A stretch of 64,000 nucleotides of DNA from the NCBI RefSeq assembly GCF_001905885.1, contig NZ_LIYH01000005.1, forward strand, positions 636,392 through 700,391, read 5' to 3'. Shown here piece after piece: positions 51,082 through 60,573 of this stretch (the first letter of the stretch is position 1; every line of letters begins with the position of its first letter). The notes below the pieces were generated by a model, which worked only from the letters and a program-made list of their open reading frames with translations, made no database searches and was not told where the DNA came from. The position numbers and the translations under genes are program-made. The DNA is from Streptomyces sp. CB03234. Its GTDB lineage: Bacteria; Actinomycetota; Actinomycetes; Streptomycetales; Streptomycetaceae.

Positions 51082-53091
51082 TCACTGAGCAGGAGTGAAC
51101 CCCAGGCGCAGAGCCTCGCTACGCGCGTGAAGGGCCTGGAGTGCTTGTGTCTCGGGCACCTCTTGGCCGTTCTCCATCCGTCTCCCGACGGACTGGGCCA
51201 GCTGCCTCTGCCAGGGTTCGAGGTTGTGCGTCTCCTTGGCCCACCGCTCCAGCGCGTACCACTCGCCGGTTGGCACAACCAGGAGTTCCTCGACCGCCCC
51301 CTCGGCGTCCGGGCTGCCGCCGGCCAGTGCTGCTTCGTCCAGGGGCAGGTCCAGGAGTTCGGCCGCCAGGGCATCGGGGACCGCCCAGCGCACTCGTGAA
51401 ACGGCGTCCCAACACCCCACCTTCTTGGCCCACTCGCCCACGTGGTTGCCCTCCAGCGGGTTCGTCACCGCCTCCATGACGCGGGGGCACAGATCGTCCA
51501 CCGCGGCTTCCAGGGCGGCGGAGATCCCCTGCTCACGCCAGATCCGGTCAAGGTCGATCCGCTGCTCGGTGGCCAGGGACAGCCTCGCCATCGTGTACGT
51601 CGTCACAAGGCTCTTGTGACTGCCCGCTCCATGGCCGGTGGCAACCTGGTCCACGGCCTTGAACAGGATCGCCATTGCGATCACCCGCTGGCAGTACTGG
51701 ATGTCGACACGTGGTGGCGCCTCGTCAATACGCAGCATGAACTCGACAAAGTTCTTCTGTGCACCCCGACTCACCAGGTGGGGCAGCTGGATCCACGAGT
51801 GGACGAACTTCGCCAGATCGGCCTTGGTGAACCTCTTCTTCGTCGGATTGATCCTCTTGAACTGGCGTTGTCGGGCAGGCGTACGGGCTTTGGCGAGCTC
51901 GTCCGTGTACTGGCCGCGTGCCCGCTCGTAGAACCAGTGGGTCTCCTGACCACTGCCGTCGGCAGCGGGAGCCCAGAGGGAACGGGTGATCCGCTGGATC
52001 GCCACGTGATACTCGTGGTTCGAGCTGAAGTCGACCTGGGTCACCCGGTTCTGCGTGTTCGAGTACTCCGAGATCTTGGGAACAATCTCGGTGAGACGCT
52101 CAGGCGAGACCTCCGTCAACTTCATCTGGACCCGGACCTGGGACAAGTCGGCCTTGTCCCGTGACCGGGCATAGTGGAGTGACGCCGTGGTCTGCCCGCC
52201 GTTGACGATCTGGAGGCCGTGTACGCGGGAGATGTGGGTCGGCTCTCCGTCCGGGCCTGTCACGAAGTCGACCTGGGAGGCAGTTGCCGTGATCCCGTTG
52301 TTGTAGGCCAGGAAGCGGCCGGGCGCGTGCAACAGGGTCTCCCGGATGCCTCGGTTCACGGAACCACGGGCCTGCAGGAACGAACGCACATTGAGTTCGA
52401 GAAGCCGTGTCCCGTGCTCCGCGTACAGCTCCGCCAGCAACTCTCCGGGTATCACAGCGAGCACGACGGAATGGTCCCGCTCCGAACTCGGAGCGGAAAC
52501 GCAGGGCAGCGGAGGCGTGAAGGGAACCACGATGGGCTCGCTGAGCGATCCCGACGTCTCGTGACGGTGCAGCCGCGCCAGGTCCCACACCTCGTGGACG
52601 ACCGGGAGGCCGTCGAAGTGGGTGGGTGGGACCTCCACGGTCGTGGCGACGCGGTTGCTGAGGAGGAAGAGCCTGATCCTCTGCACCTCGGTCAGGGCCT
52701 TCTCGACCGCCTCGCACATGTCGTACACGTCGAAGGACTCGTCAATATGTTGCTGCAGGCCCTCCTGGCAACGACGTGCGAAGGCCAACAGCCGTTTGAA
52801 CGAGGTTTCGGTCTGGGCCTTGGTGAGTTTCGTCTCCAGCGGGGCCAGGTGGAAATCGGTGAGGAAGAGGTCCAAGGACTCACCCGCCTCTCCGATGCCG
52901 TACGCATGGACCTCGTGACCGTGGGCCTTGTGGTACGCGCTGAAGGTGTTGGAGACGACGCCGGCCTTCTCCAGGTCGAACAGGACCCTGTGTGTGAACG
53001 CCTCCGGAGTTGTCGTTCCCTCGGCGTCCGCGGTCGCCTGAACGTCAGCGACGAGGCTCCGGGAGTACTCGGCCAGGTCCTGCTCACTCAT
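51082..53091 (-). CDS. AIPR family protein (abortive infection phage resistance)
   Basis: A 669-residue protein with the AIPR core: VLAVIPGELLAELYAEHGTRLLELNVRSFLQARGSVNRGIRETL, FLAYNNGITATASQVDF and GLQIVNGGQTTASLHYAR, followed by KISEYSNTQNRVTQVDFSSN. The family is linked to abortive phage infection. ATG at 53091 with GGGGGAG 5 nt upstream overlaps the preceding PD-(D/E)XK gene by 8 bp. Last gene of the leftward MORC-Z1-PD-(D/E)XK-AIPR operon. Its biochemical role is unknown. Confidence 0.92.
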   Translation of the reverse strand: MSEQDLAEYSRSLVADVQATADAEGTTTPEAFTHRVLFDLEKAGVVSNTFSAYHKAHGHEVHAYGIGEAGESLDLFLTDFHLAPLETKLTKAQTETSFKRLLAFARRCQEGLQQHIDESFDVYDMCEAVEKALTEVQRIRLFLLSNRVATTVEVPPTHFDGLPVVHEVWDLARLHRHETSGSLSEPIVVPFTPPLPCVSAPSSERDHSVVLAVIPGELLAELYAEHGTRLLELNVRSFLQARGSVNRGIRETLLHAPGRFLAYNNGITATASQVDFVTGPDGEPTHISRVHGLQIVNGGQTTASLHYARSRDKADLSQVRVQMKLTEVSPERLTEIVPKISEYSNTQNRVTQVDFSSNHEYHVAIQRITRSLWAPAADGSGQETHWFYERARGQYTDELAKARTPARQRQFKRINPTKKRFTKADLAKFVHSWIQLPHLVSRGAQKNFVEFMLRIDEAPPRVDIQYCQRVIAMAILFKAVDQVATGHGAGSHKSLVTTYTMARLSLATEQRIDLDRIWREQGISAALEAAVDDLCPRVMEAVTNPLEGNHVGEWAKKVGCWDAVSRVRWAVPDALAAELLDLPLDEAALAGGSPDAEGAVEELLVVPTGEWYALERWAKETHNLEPWQRQLAQSVGRRMENGQEVPETQALQALHARSEALRLGFTPAQ

Positions 53092-54094
53092 GGGCTCCCC
53101 CGATCAACATGCTCACATCGTCGACTGACGCCAGATAGCTGTCCAACCCCGAGACGGTCACGTGGTAGGTGCAGTCGCTGACGCCCTCGGGAAGGTCCGA
53201 CTCGACAAGCCTGGGAAAGCCATCCCGAACGTGCCAGAAGCGTAGGTCACGAACGGTGTATCGAGGTTCGTCATAGAGATCGTGATGTGCGGGCAGGTAA
53301 CCTGCCTGGATCAGCAGGCCGTCGAATCGGGCCCTGGCAGCAGCGCTGGCAAGGTGCCCCCGGACGCGCTCCACACGACGGTTCAGGCTCTCGCCGGACC
53401 CACCCCGTCGTTCGTCGAGCACCATCATGCACAGCAGCAGGTGCGGGACACCGGTGTCGTCCAGCTGTCGCTCACTCGCTATGCGGACGCTGCGGGGGTG
53501 CTTCGCGGCACTGGCCTTGACCTCGATCGCGACTCCAGGGAGCTGGAAGTCCTGGTTGGCGCCTGTCGGTCCCGTCCAGGACTCCACAGCCTCGGTCTCG
53601 GACAGGGTGCTCAGGAGGTGGTCACCAAGCACCAGAAGTTCCCCGTAGAGCCCCCTCCGCGCCTCCGCTCCCAGCCCGTCCGTGCCAACCGTGCGCAGGA
53701 GATCCTGCCAGCGCTCGAACCTGCTCACGGCGGCTGTCAGAGCGTCGGCAGCGGCCGGCGCTGAACGCGCGGTGTCGGCAACGTCGGTCACGAGTGGGTT
53801 GAACACTTCCCGGAGGTCGTTCGCCGTAAGGACCAACTGGAGCTCGTACTCGAGACGGGACACCGCACTCAGCTGCATCTCGATGCCGGCCGCCTGGGGC
53901 AGTCGCCCAACCGAACGCACGATGTGGTCTGCCGAGCGGGCGTCGGCCCTGAGTACCAGCATGCGCTGTCCCCCCGGATGGGCGACGGAGAGGAACACGT
54001 CCAGCGGGGAGTCCGGATGCAACCGACGGCTGGAGCGTCCTGGCGAGTCGTGAGGGCGCTCAAGCTCGTGCCAGTCCTCCTCGGTGATCGTCAC
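53084..54094 (-). CDS. PD-(D/E)XK motif nuclease-like protein (DUF4420 type)
   Basis: A 336-residue protein. The nuclease core lies in the middle: GLYGELLVLG (Glu152), W-GP-GANQDFQLPG (Asp182) and VAIEVKASAAKHP (Glu191, Lys193), the D-ExK pattern of restriction endonuclease folds. N-terminal part is a beta-rich VFLSVAHPGGQRMLVLRAD region. GTG at 54094 overlaps the Z1 stop (GTGA) and its own stop region overlaps AIPR. It probably supplies the DNA-cutting activity of the Z1/MORC system. Confidence 0.9.
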   Translation of the reverse strand: MTITEEDWHELERPHDSPGRSSRRLHPDSPLDVFLSVAHPGGQRMLVLRADARSADHIVRSVGRLPQAAGIEMQLSAVSRLEYELQLVLTANDLREVFNPLVTDVADTARSAPAAADALTAAVSRFERWQDLLRTVGTDGLGAEARRGLYGELLVLGDHLLSTLSETEAVESWTGPTGANQDFQLPGVAIEVKASAAKHPRSVRIASERQLDDTGVPHLLLCMMVLDERRGGSGESLNRRVERVRGHLASAAARARFDGLLIQAGYLPAHHDLYDEPRYTVRDLRFWHVRDGFPRLVESDLPEGVSDCTYHVTVSGLDSYLASVDDVSMLIGGAHE

Positions 54095-56862
54095 GCCTCG
54101 TCCTCCTCGTCGAGGGCGTAGATGTCCTCCTGCAGGTAGATGCTGTTCGCCACGTACTCGGTCTTCGACTGGTTACGGGAGTAGGGAAAGCTCACCTGGA
54201 AGCCCACCAGCGGCAGCTCCGGGGAGTCGTCCTCGGATCCCGGTACTTCAATGGGATAGATGAGTAGCAGGGCTTGGTCGGGACGTCGCTGACGACGGAG
54301 GTACGGACCCGACGGGTGCTTCGGGACCGAGGTCTTCTCCTTCTGCTTCGCTGCCTTCCCAGCGGCCGCCCGTGCCGCTTCAAGCTGTGCTTCGTCGAGG
54401 TCGAGGCCCTCGTCGCGCGGGCTGAGGACACGACGGATCGTGTACCGCCCCTCTGCTCTGAACTCCGGGTTGAGCGGGGCACGCGTAACTGGTCCGACCG
54501 AATGCCCGGCGACGTCCACGTGCGTGGCCGCCGACTTGCCTACCAGGCAGACGGTCCAGTTGCCCAGCTCACCCACCTTGGCACACTGTTCGATGTACTT
54601 TGCGATGAGTCGGGGACGGACCCTCTGGGCCATGCGGTCGGTCTCGTAGGAGGCCACGAACTCGGAGACCACTTCCGGCGGTACCCCCCGCCACATCACC
54701 GTGCCGCCGCTGACCGCCGTTTCGGGTTCCGTGATGCCGTCGAGGTGCCGCACCAGGTCCTCGAGCGACTTGAAGTTACGCTTCACAGCTCGGTCGGCAA
54801 GGTTGAAGATCACCGTCTCCGGCCCCTCGCCGGAGTAACTGAGCAGGATCCTCTCACTCTGCCTCATCTTGTTCGCCGCAGTGACCATGAGCCCCAGCGA
54901 CGACGAGCGGACCTTCAGACCGAACTGCCGGGGTGTAAGACCGAGCGTGGCCATCTCCTCGACCTCGCGGCGTAGTTCGTCGGTCGCAGCCGTGACCTCC
55001 ACGTAGGCGTCCTCGACGGCAGGCGTGGTGTACAGCCTGCACAGGTCCTCGTACCCGGGTCGGTACCCGAACCACCTGCCCATCTGGAGCAGCGTGTCGT
55101 ACGTGTTGGCCCAGCGCAGGTAGTAACTGACCGTGAGCCCTGAAAGCGTGAGGCCCCGGGACAGCTTCTGGCCGCCGATGGCGATGACAGAGAGGCCGTC
55201 CTTGCGGTTGTCGTAGTAGTCGAGAGCGTCCCGGGAAGTGCCGTTCACCGCCTTGACCTGGATCTTCCTGATCGCGTCCAGAAGCTCCGTCGACACCTGC
55301 TCCCAGGTCAGCGGTTCAGCCTCGTCAGCCGGGAAGTGCGCGGTGGTGGGAACGAAGTCGCGCTCCCAGAGTTCCTGGAACTCCGCAAGAAGCTTCGGCC
55401 CTTTCCCGTACCGGTCACGGAGCGAGTCCACAAGGAAGTGCAGGTGGTCCTCCACCTGTTCGCGGACAAGGCTCTGCACAGCCGTGAACCGGGTCACGTG
55501 CACCAACATGGAGTTGTGCACCCTTACCTGGCCCCTGGCCCGGCGAGCCGCGCACGAGAGCACGAACGACGCAACGGCCTCACGTAGAGACCGAGGGAGA
55601 TCCCCACGGGGCCTGTCGCCGGCCTTGTGCCGGCTCGGCAACCAGATGTCGGAGTCGTTCACGTGACGCACCAGCGGCAACGGATCCACGTCCTCCTCAT
55701 CCTCGTCATCCACCTGGAGTCCAAACACGCGCTCCGGGCCGAGATAGTTCGAGGGCGAGGGGAGGCTGCGGATGAAGCTCTCCGGGAAGAGATCCCCGCC
55801 CACCTCGTCGTGGTCTGCGTCGGGGTCGATGTAGATGTTGGCGAACGGAGTGGCCGTGTACCCGACGTACGCCGCCCTGTCGAAACTGTTGATAAGGTCT
55901 CGGATCGCCCTGTTTGTCCTGGTGGGGTCGTCGTCAGGATCGCGGACCGTGTTGATCGACGCGTTGTCGGCCTCGTCGTCGATGACCAGGAGCGGAACGT
56001 CGCGCACGATCTTGCGGCCGTTCTCGCCCTCGGTGCCCTGCACGTCGGTCACCCACCTGCGCAGGTACTCGAGAATCTTCCAGTGCTTCTTGACGACGAG
56101 CACTACAGGAAAGCTGCCGAGCGGGAAGTTGATCGTGGCTGCGGCCTGGCGTCCGAAGTCTCCCTTCTCGGAGCTGTTCGTCGGAGACGCGATGTCGAGC
56201 TTCTTGCCCTGCAGCGGCATGAGTCCAGCACCGATGGTGCGGGAGTCCCCGTTCTCGTTGGAGCGCATCTGGTGCTGGGTGTCGAAGCCCAGCAGGCCCT
56301 CGTCTATGCGCAGTTGCGTCTGGCTCCGGAGGTCGTTGTGGATGCCGGCGAGAACAACGACGAGCTTGTAGCCCGCGTCAACCGCCTTGGAAGCGAGTCC
56401 GATGTACTGTCCGGTCTTGCCTGACTGCACCTGGCCGATCACGAGCCCCTTGCGGCGCCAGGGGCCAGGCCGCCGCGGATCCTCCAGTTGACTCAAGACC
56501 TCGTCCGAGGTCTGGTCCAGCCGTCGCACGACCGAAAGCGGCAGGTCCTCGACATCCTCGAGGAACCAGCGGTACCGCTCCCAGAAATCCCAGGAACGGT
56601 TGTTCTTCGCCTCAGGGAGCCAGGGCTCGTGCCCCTTGGGGTCAACGAGTCCCAGGGAACGCTCCTGGAACACCGTGATCATGGCCTCGATCTCCTTGGC
56701 CAGCTGGTCCCGGTCCAGAGTTTCCCCCTGTGCGGCCAGCATGCCGAAGATCGCGTTGACCGCGATCTGCACCTCGTCCGGGCTGGGCTGCCGGTCCTGT
56801 GGCAGGAAGCTGCGTACCAACCGCTTCGCCTTTGCGAGGGGTTCGTCGGGGGTGGAGCTCAC
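54091..56862 (-). CDS. Z1 domain superfamily II helicase-like ATPase
   Basis: A 923-residue Z1-family protein. After a helical N-terminus, Walker A is VIGQVQSGKTGQYIGLAS (Lys149); the DEAD-like box reads PLLVIDDEADNASI; motif III-like AYVGYTATPFANIYIDPDAD; and the helicase C-terminal motifs include GLSVIAIGGQKLSRGLTLSGL, YYLRWANTYDTLLQMGRWFGYRPGYEDLCRLY. The Z1 domain accompanies MORC-like ATPases in predicted restriction-type systems. GTG at 56862 with GGAGGT five nt upstream. Overlaps the PD-(D/E)XK gene by 4 bp. Confidence 0.95.
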   Translation of the reverse strand: MSSTPDEPLAKAKRLVRSFLPQDRQPSPDEVQIAVNAIFGMLAAQGETLDRDQLAKEIEAMITVFQERSLGLVDPKGHEPWLPEAKNNRSWDFWERYRWFLEDVEDLPLSVVRRLDQTSDEVLSQLEDPRRPGPWRRKGLVIGQVQSGKTGQYIGLASKAVDAGYKLVVVLAGIHNDLRSQTQLRIDEGLLGFDTQHQMRSNENGDSRTIGAGLMPLQGKKLDIASPTNSSEKGDFGRQAAATINFPLGSFPVVLVVKKHWKILEYLRRWVTDVQGTEGENGRKIVRDVPLLVIDDEADNASINTVRDPDDDPTRTNRAIRDLINSFDRAAYVGYTATPFANIYIDPDADHDEVGGDLFPESFIRSLPSPSNYLGPERVFGLQVDDEDEEDVDPLPLVRHVNDSDIWLPSRHKAGDRPRGDLPRSLREAVASFVLSCAARRARGQVRVHNSMLVHVTRFTAVQSLVREQVEDHLHFLVDSLRDRYGKGPKLLAEFQELWERDFVPTTAHFPADEAEPLTWEQVSTELLDAIRKIQVKAVNGTSRDALDYYDNRKDGLSVIAIGGQKLSRGLTLSGLTVSYYLRWANTYDTLLQMGRWFGYRPGYEDLCRLYTTPAVEDAYVEVTAATDELRREVEEMATLGLTPRQFGLKVRSSSLGLMVTAANKMRQSERILLSYSGEGPETVIFNLADRAVKRNFKSLEDLVRHLDGITEPETAVSGGTVMWRGVPPEVVSEFVASYETDRMAQRVRPRLIAKYIEQCAKVGELGNWTVCLVGKSAATHVDVAGHSVGPVTRAPLNPEFRAEGRYTIRRVLSPRDEGLDLDEAQLEAARAAAGKAAKQKEKTSVPKHPSGPYLRRQRRPDQALLLIYPIEVPGSEDDSPELPLVGFQVSFPYSRNQSKTEYVANSIYLQEDIYALDEEDEA

Positions 56863-56925
56863 GGGGAACCTCCAACTGGTCTGAGACGGTATGGAGCAGA
56901 GTATGGGGGGCCACCGACAACAGGC

Positions 56926-58401
56926 TCAGGTACTCCAGAACCCCTGTAGCTGGTCGAAGGGAGACATGGTGCGCAGCCGTTCGCGCGCTGCAGCAGGCGA
57001 ACGGCCACCTGAGACAAGGGACTCGTAGATGCGCTGTGCGACCTCGGTCGCAGTCTCGTCAGCGGGACCCGCCCCGCCGAAGGGATCGGGATCGTCGCTG
57101 GTGTCGGTCTCGTGCATCACACGGAGTGTGGCGACGGGTACCGTCTCCTCCAGGAGACGGATCAGAGCACGGACGTCAGCCGGGTTCGCGCCTCCCTGCC
57201 TCAGCGTGGCCTGGACCAGCGGATGACTGCGGTTGATCCGGCAGGTGAGCCGGCCGTCCGCACGACGTACGTTCCAGACGTACACCAGGGGATCGCCGTG
57301 TGTACGTGCGGCGACCTGGCCGCGGTGTCGCAGCACCTCTGCGGCCCTCGTGCGGGCCTGACGTGCGATGCGATGAAGGTGGGGTCGTAGGCTGACAGGC
57401 GGGACGACGCTGGACTTTCGCACGTCTACTCCCCACTCGGCGTCTGACTCAGCCGGGATGTCGACAGATATGCGAGCGAGGTTGTACTTCTCCTCGCGAC
57501 GCATCCCGCGCTGCCCCAACCAGTCCCCCGCAAGAATCAGACGGTTGCGCCGGTACACGTAGAAGCCCTGCTGATCAAGCCATCCCTGCGGTCCTGCCGC
57601 ATGGCTGAACTCATCAGGAGTCAGGCGGTGGGCGCTCGGGAGGACGAACGCTTCGACCCTCACCGATCCGTTACCCAGGGGAAGTTCCTCGGCAGGCAGC
57701 CGCTGGACCGAGGGATGAGCAGTCATGAAGGGGTCCCAGGGCTGTACGGCGGTTCCTGAAACCCTTAGAGCGCGTCGCCGGGTTCCCACGAGGAACCGTG
57801 CGAAGACCATGCCGAGATGCGCCTCGGTGCGTGTCGCCTCGGCGTAGAACTGCTTCTGGGTACGCTCGTCGTCCTCGGTGACAGCGACGGTGTGATAGCC
57901 GTTGAGCCGACGCCACAGCACCACCGTGCCATGGCCGCCGCAAGGCCGGACTCTCTGGAGAATGGCGGCGGTGTCGTCGTCGGCCCCGTGGAGCAACCGC
58001 CACTCGCCGTACTTCTCGACCACGTCGAGGTCCCACGTGCGCGTGTGCCACTGGCCGTCGCAGGCTGTCGCCACGGTGAGCTGTCTCGCCTGCGAGAACG
58101 ACGCGGACTTCAGACCGACCCCGAACCGCCCCAGATCAGTGGGCGAGCGAGGCGTTGCCGGTCCTCGCGCCGCCACGGTCATGGCCGTGACGAGTTCCTC
58201 CTGGCTCATGCCGTCGCCATCGTCCACGACCGCGATCCAGGAGTCGCTTCCGGCCCAGGCGAACTCGACGTCGATGTTCTGTGCCTTCGCGGAGATGCTG
58301 TTGTCGACGAGATCGGCAATCGCTGCCGGCAACGAGTAGCCCAGCGAGCTCAGCGAGGCGACCATCCCGGCGGGCTCGGGAGCTGCGATGTCGTACGTCA
58401 T
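56926..58401 (-). CDS. MORC-like GHKL ATPase
   Basis: A 491-residue Hsp90/MutL-fold ATPase. N box LPAAIADLVDNSISAKA (Asp30, Asn34), G1 VVDDGDGM (60-65), G2 LGRFGVGLKSASF (about 89-101) and the MORC-style S5 domain region QQGFYVYRRNRLILAGDWLG. No membrane helix and no MutL endonuclease motif. Promoter-proximal gene of the operon, 63 bp before Z1. ATG at 58401 gives the family start TYDIAAPEPAGMVASLSSLGYSL; a GTG at 58419 is possible. ATP-driven dimer clamping of DNA that licenses the helicase-nuclease is the expected role. Confidence 0.92.
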   Translation of the reverse strand: MTYDIAAPEPAGMVASLSSLGYSLPAAIADLVDNSISAKAQNIDVEFAWAGSDSWIAVVDDGDGMSQEELVTAMTVAARGPATPRSPTDLGRFGVGLKSASFSQARQLTVATACDGQWHTRTWDLDVVEKYGEWRLLHGADDDTAAILQRVRPCGGHGTVVLWRRLNGYHTVAVTEDDERTQKQFYAEATRTEAHLGMVFARFLVGTRRRALRVSGTAVQPWDPFMTAHPSVQRLPAEELPLGNGSVRVEAFVLPSAHRLTPDEFSHAAGPQGWLDQQGFYVYRRNRLILAGDWLGQRGMRREEKYNLARISVDIPAESDAEWGVDVRKSSVVPPVSLRPHLHRIARQARTRAAEVLRHRGQVAARTHGDPLVYVWNVRRADGRLTCRINRSHPLVQATLRQGGANPADVRALIRLLEETVPVATLRVMHETDTSDDPDPFGGAGPADETATEVAQRIYESLVSGGRSPAAARERLRTMSPFDQLQGFWST

Positions 58402-58895
58402 GTGTGGTCCCAGTCCCACTTCTCCCCGGGACCCTCGGTCGGTGCACAGCTGTCCCGGAGAGCCAGAGGCACCAGGCGGACAGAGACCGCGACTGGAACA
58501 CGCCTGCCAGGCCGGTCACGCAGGGCTCCCCCCACCCGCCGCTAATGGTACTGGCACGGAGGAACAGGACCTCCGTATGTCCGCAGCCAGGAGCAGTCGT
58601 TGTGCTGCAGCTTCGGAGCGACATGGCGCAGGCGCCCCGAGGCTGGCTGCGCGTCCGCTTCAGCTACTCCCGCGACCCGGCCATCGCTCGGAAGTACAGA
58701 GCGCGTTCGGGCTGTGTTCTAGACCCGCGCCTCGGCGGCCCGCCGGATACCTGTGCCATGGGGCCAGACCGGAACGAGACGAGAGCGGCGATGGCAATCG
58801 TCAGCGCAACCAGGCGTGCAAGCGACTGATGTGAATGGGCCAAGGGCAGGGTTACGGTGGGGTAGAAGGTCGCTGACAACAACTTGGAGCCGCCC
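58402..58895. other. intergenic region with no secure gene
   Basis: About 490 bp. It must hold the promoter of the MORC operon on one strand and of the next gene on the other. A short minus-strand frame in its right part contains ARLVALTIAIAALVSF, a possible small membrane peptide, but has neither start signal nor ribosome site. Other frames look like noise. Confidence 0.5.
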
Positions 58896-59546
58896 GTGAT
58901 TCCGGTCGTGGACATAGAGGTTGACCCCAGCTTTCCTGCCAATGTGGCGTTAGGTCTGCCACCTGAGGACGAGATCGATGAAGAGGGATACGGGTTCTTT
59001 CGGGGAGTGTGGGACATCGGCGATGTGAGCCACGAGGAAGCCGTCGCCATGGTCAAGGAGGAGCGACACCTCTCCAACCTGGTCGACCGTGCCGCGCTGA
59101 CCCACGTTGACTTCGAGGCAATCGCCAACGCGTTGGAGTCAAACGACCCGGACAGCCTGCCAGCAGGCTTTGTCGCCGAGCATCCCGAGAGTGAGATCGT
59201 CGAACTCGTCGGGGACGGCTATACCGCCGAACCACTTCTCGGCTCCCTTGAACTCGGCGTGGCGGGCCTCTCGTATGCCCTTACATCCATTGGCTGCTTC
59301 ACTGCAGCAAGCTGCCGGAGCCACCTGTCCGATCACTCATGGTCTCCGCGGCCGGTTGTCTACTTCGCAGCGGAGCGCCCGACCGTCCACTGGCTGACAC
59401 CGTTGGTCCGCGACACAGGATGCGGTTTCGACGACGGCAGTAGCCACGGACGGTTGTTGATCGTGGAAGCGCCGTCGATCACGAACTTCATGGACTTGGC
59501 CAGCCGCATACTGGGGCAGGTGGAGCGGCAGTCCCCTCGCAGGTAG
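58896..59546 (+). CDS. hypothetical protein of the accessory region
   Basis: A 216-residue acidic soluble protein. VVDIEVDPSFPANVALGLPPEDEIDEEGYGFFRG opens it; a middle SYALTSIGCFTAASCRSHL and a C-terminal PVVYFAAERPTVHWLTPLVRDTGCGFDDGSSHGRLLIV look like a compact globular domain. GTG at 58896 with GGAG 6 nt upstream; a TTG at 58884 would add four residues. No family recognised. Wobble bias is weaker than in core genes, in line with acquired DNA. Confidence 0.72.
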   Translation: MIPVVDIEVDPSFPANVALGLPPEDEIDEEGYGFFRGVWDIGDVSHEEAVAMVKEERHLSNLVDRAALTHVDFEAIANALESNDPDSLPAGFVAEHPESEIVELVGDGYTAEPLLGSLELGVAGLSYALTSIGCFTAASCRSHLSDHSWSPRPVVYFAAERPTVHWLTPLVRDTGCGFDDGSSHGRLLIVEAPSITNFMDLASRILGQVERQSPRR

Positions 59547-59634
59547 GTAGCTGTTGCCGGATCGGCGGTTTTCGATCTTGAGCAGCATCCGTCGAACATG
59601 CCCCGGCTTCGGCGTGCAGAGCTACCTCTCGCGA

Positions 59635-60492
59635 TCACCCGGCCTGGAGCTGCTTGATGACCTCCTCGGCCATGCGTCCTGCTGGCCGCAGCCGGGGATC
59701 CTCAGGGTGCGCGTACGGACCAAGAAGCCTTGAGCAAACGAACAGCGTCATCAGCTTGCCGTCCCGAGTCTCGAAGTCGCGCCGGCGCTCCCGCCACACG
59801 CGATCAGCCAAGGCTGGGATCACAAGGGAACTCGCCCACAATGTCGCGCTGTCCAGCCCCAGCGGCGCGCTGCCCCAGTCCTCCCAGTCGAAGAGGCTGA
59901 ACACCGGTGCGGTGATATTGGCCCAGTTCAGGTCGGCGTGGGCTGGCACCCACCGCTCGACGGTCGTGTCGAAGTCCTCGGGGAAAACACTGCGGATGGA
60001 CGCAGTGACGAGCTCCTGGGTGATGGCGGCGGTGTCCGGCGTGGCGATCCGCCTCGTGGGCTGCGACGCCAGCGCGTCCAATGTGGCGTTCAACGCATTC
60101 CACCACTCGTTCGGAAGCTTCGGAGCCTGGCTCAGCACAGCGGTGCCGACAGGAGGGCTCGGCAGGAGCTCGGTCTCGTCTGCCCGCCACATCGCCGAGC
60201 CGTCTCCCGCTCGCCAGACCATACATCCGTGCCATTCGGGCTGGGCGACGCCTTCGAGACGTGCGGCACACTCTGTGCCGTTCCACCCCTGTTCTGGGAT
60301 CTGGGCGTGTGCGCGCCGCTCCACCCGGATCCACGTATCACGGTCTGTCCGGGCCCCGACGGTCCGACGCTTGCGGATCACCGGATCCGGGAGTAGGGAC
60401 ACCTGGAGACATCGCTCAACCCGATCAAGAACCTCGTCGACCGGCTCCACCCGTAGATCAACTGGCTGCGTAGCGGGACTTGAGAGCGCCAT
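59635..60492 (-). CDS. aminoglycoside phosphotransferase-like protein
   Basis: A 285-residue member of the APH/choline-kinase fold. The catalytic loop is VPAHADLNWANITAPVFSLFDWEDWGSAPLGLD, with Asp in HADLNWAN and the metal-binding DWEDW corresponding to the usual HGD...IDW. The N-terminal lobe is poorly conserved (TWIRVERRAH). ATG at 60492. Could inactivate an aminoglycoside or phosphorylate another small molecule. Next to a nucleotidyltransferase gene of similar type, same direction. Confidence 0.85.
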   Translation of the reverse strand: MALSSPATQPVDLRVEPVDEVLDRVERCLQVSLLPDPVIRKRRTVGARTDRDTWIRVERRAHAQIPEQGWNGTECAARLEGVAQPEWHGCMVWRAGDGSAMWRADETELLPSPPVGTAVLSQAPKLPNEWWNALNATLDALASQPTRRIATPDTAAITQELVTASIRSVFPEDFDTTVERWVPAHADLNWANITAPVFSLFDWEDWGSAPLGLDSATLWASSLVIPALADRVWRERRRDFETRDGKLMTLFVCSRLLGPYAHPEDPRLRPAGRMAEEVIKQLQAG

Positions 60493-60573
60493 ATCGGCGA
60501 CCGTAGCAGCGGAGCGAGCCCGGCTCAGGCAGTCGAGGTATCGGCGTGCGACACGGCGAAGACGGCTGGCCTC

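Noticed and set aside
58281..58829. Plus-strand frame of 182 codons overlapping the start of the MORC-like gene
   Set aside because: It is largely antisense to a well-supported gene and lacks a start signal and any recognisable domain.
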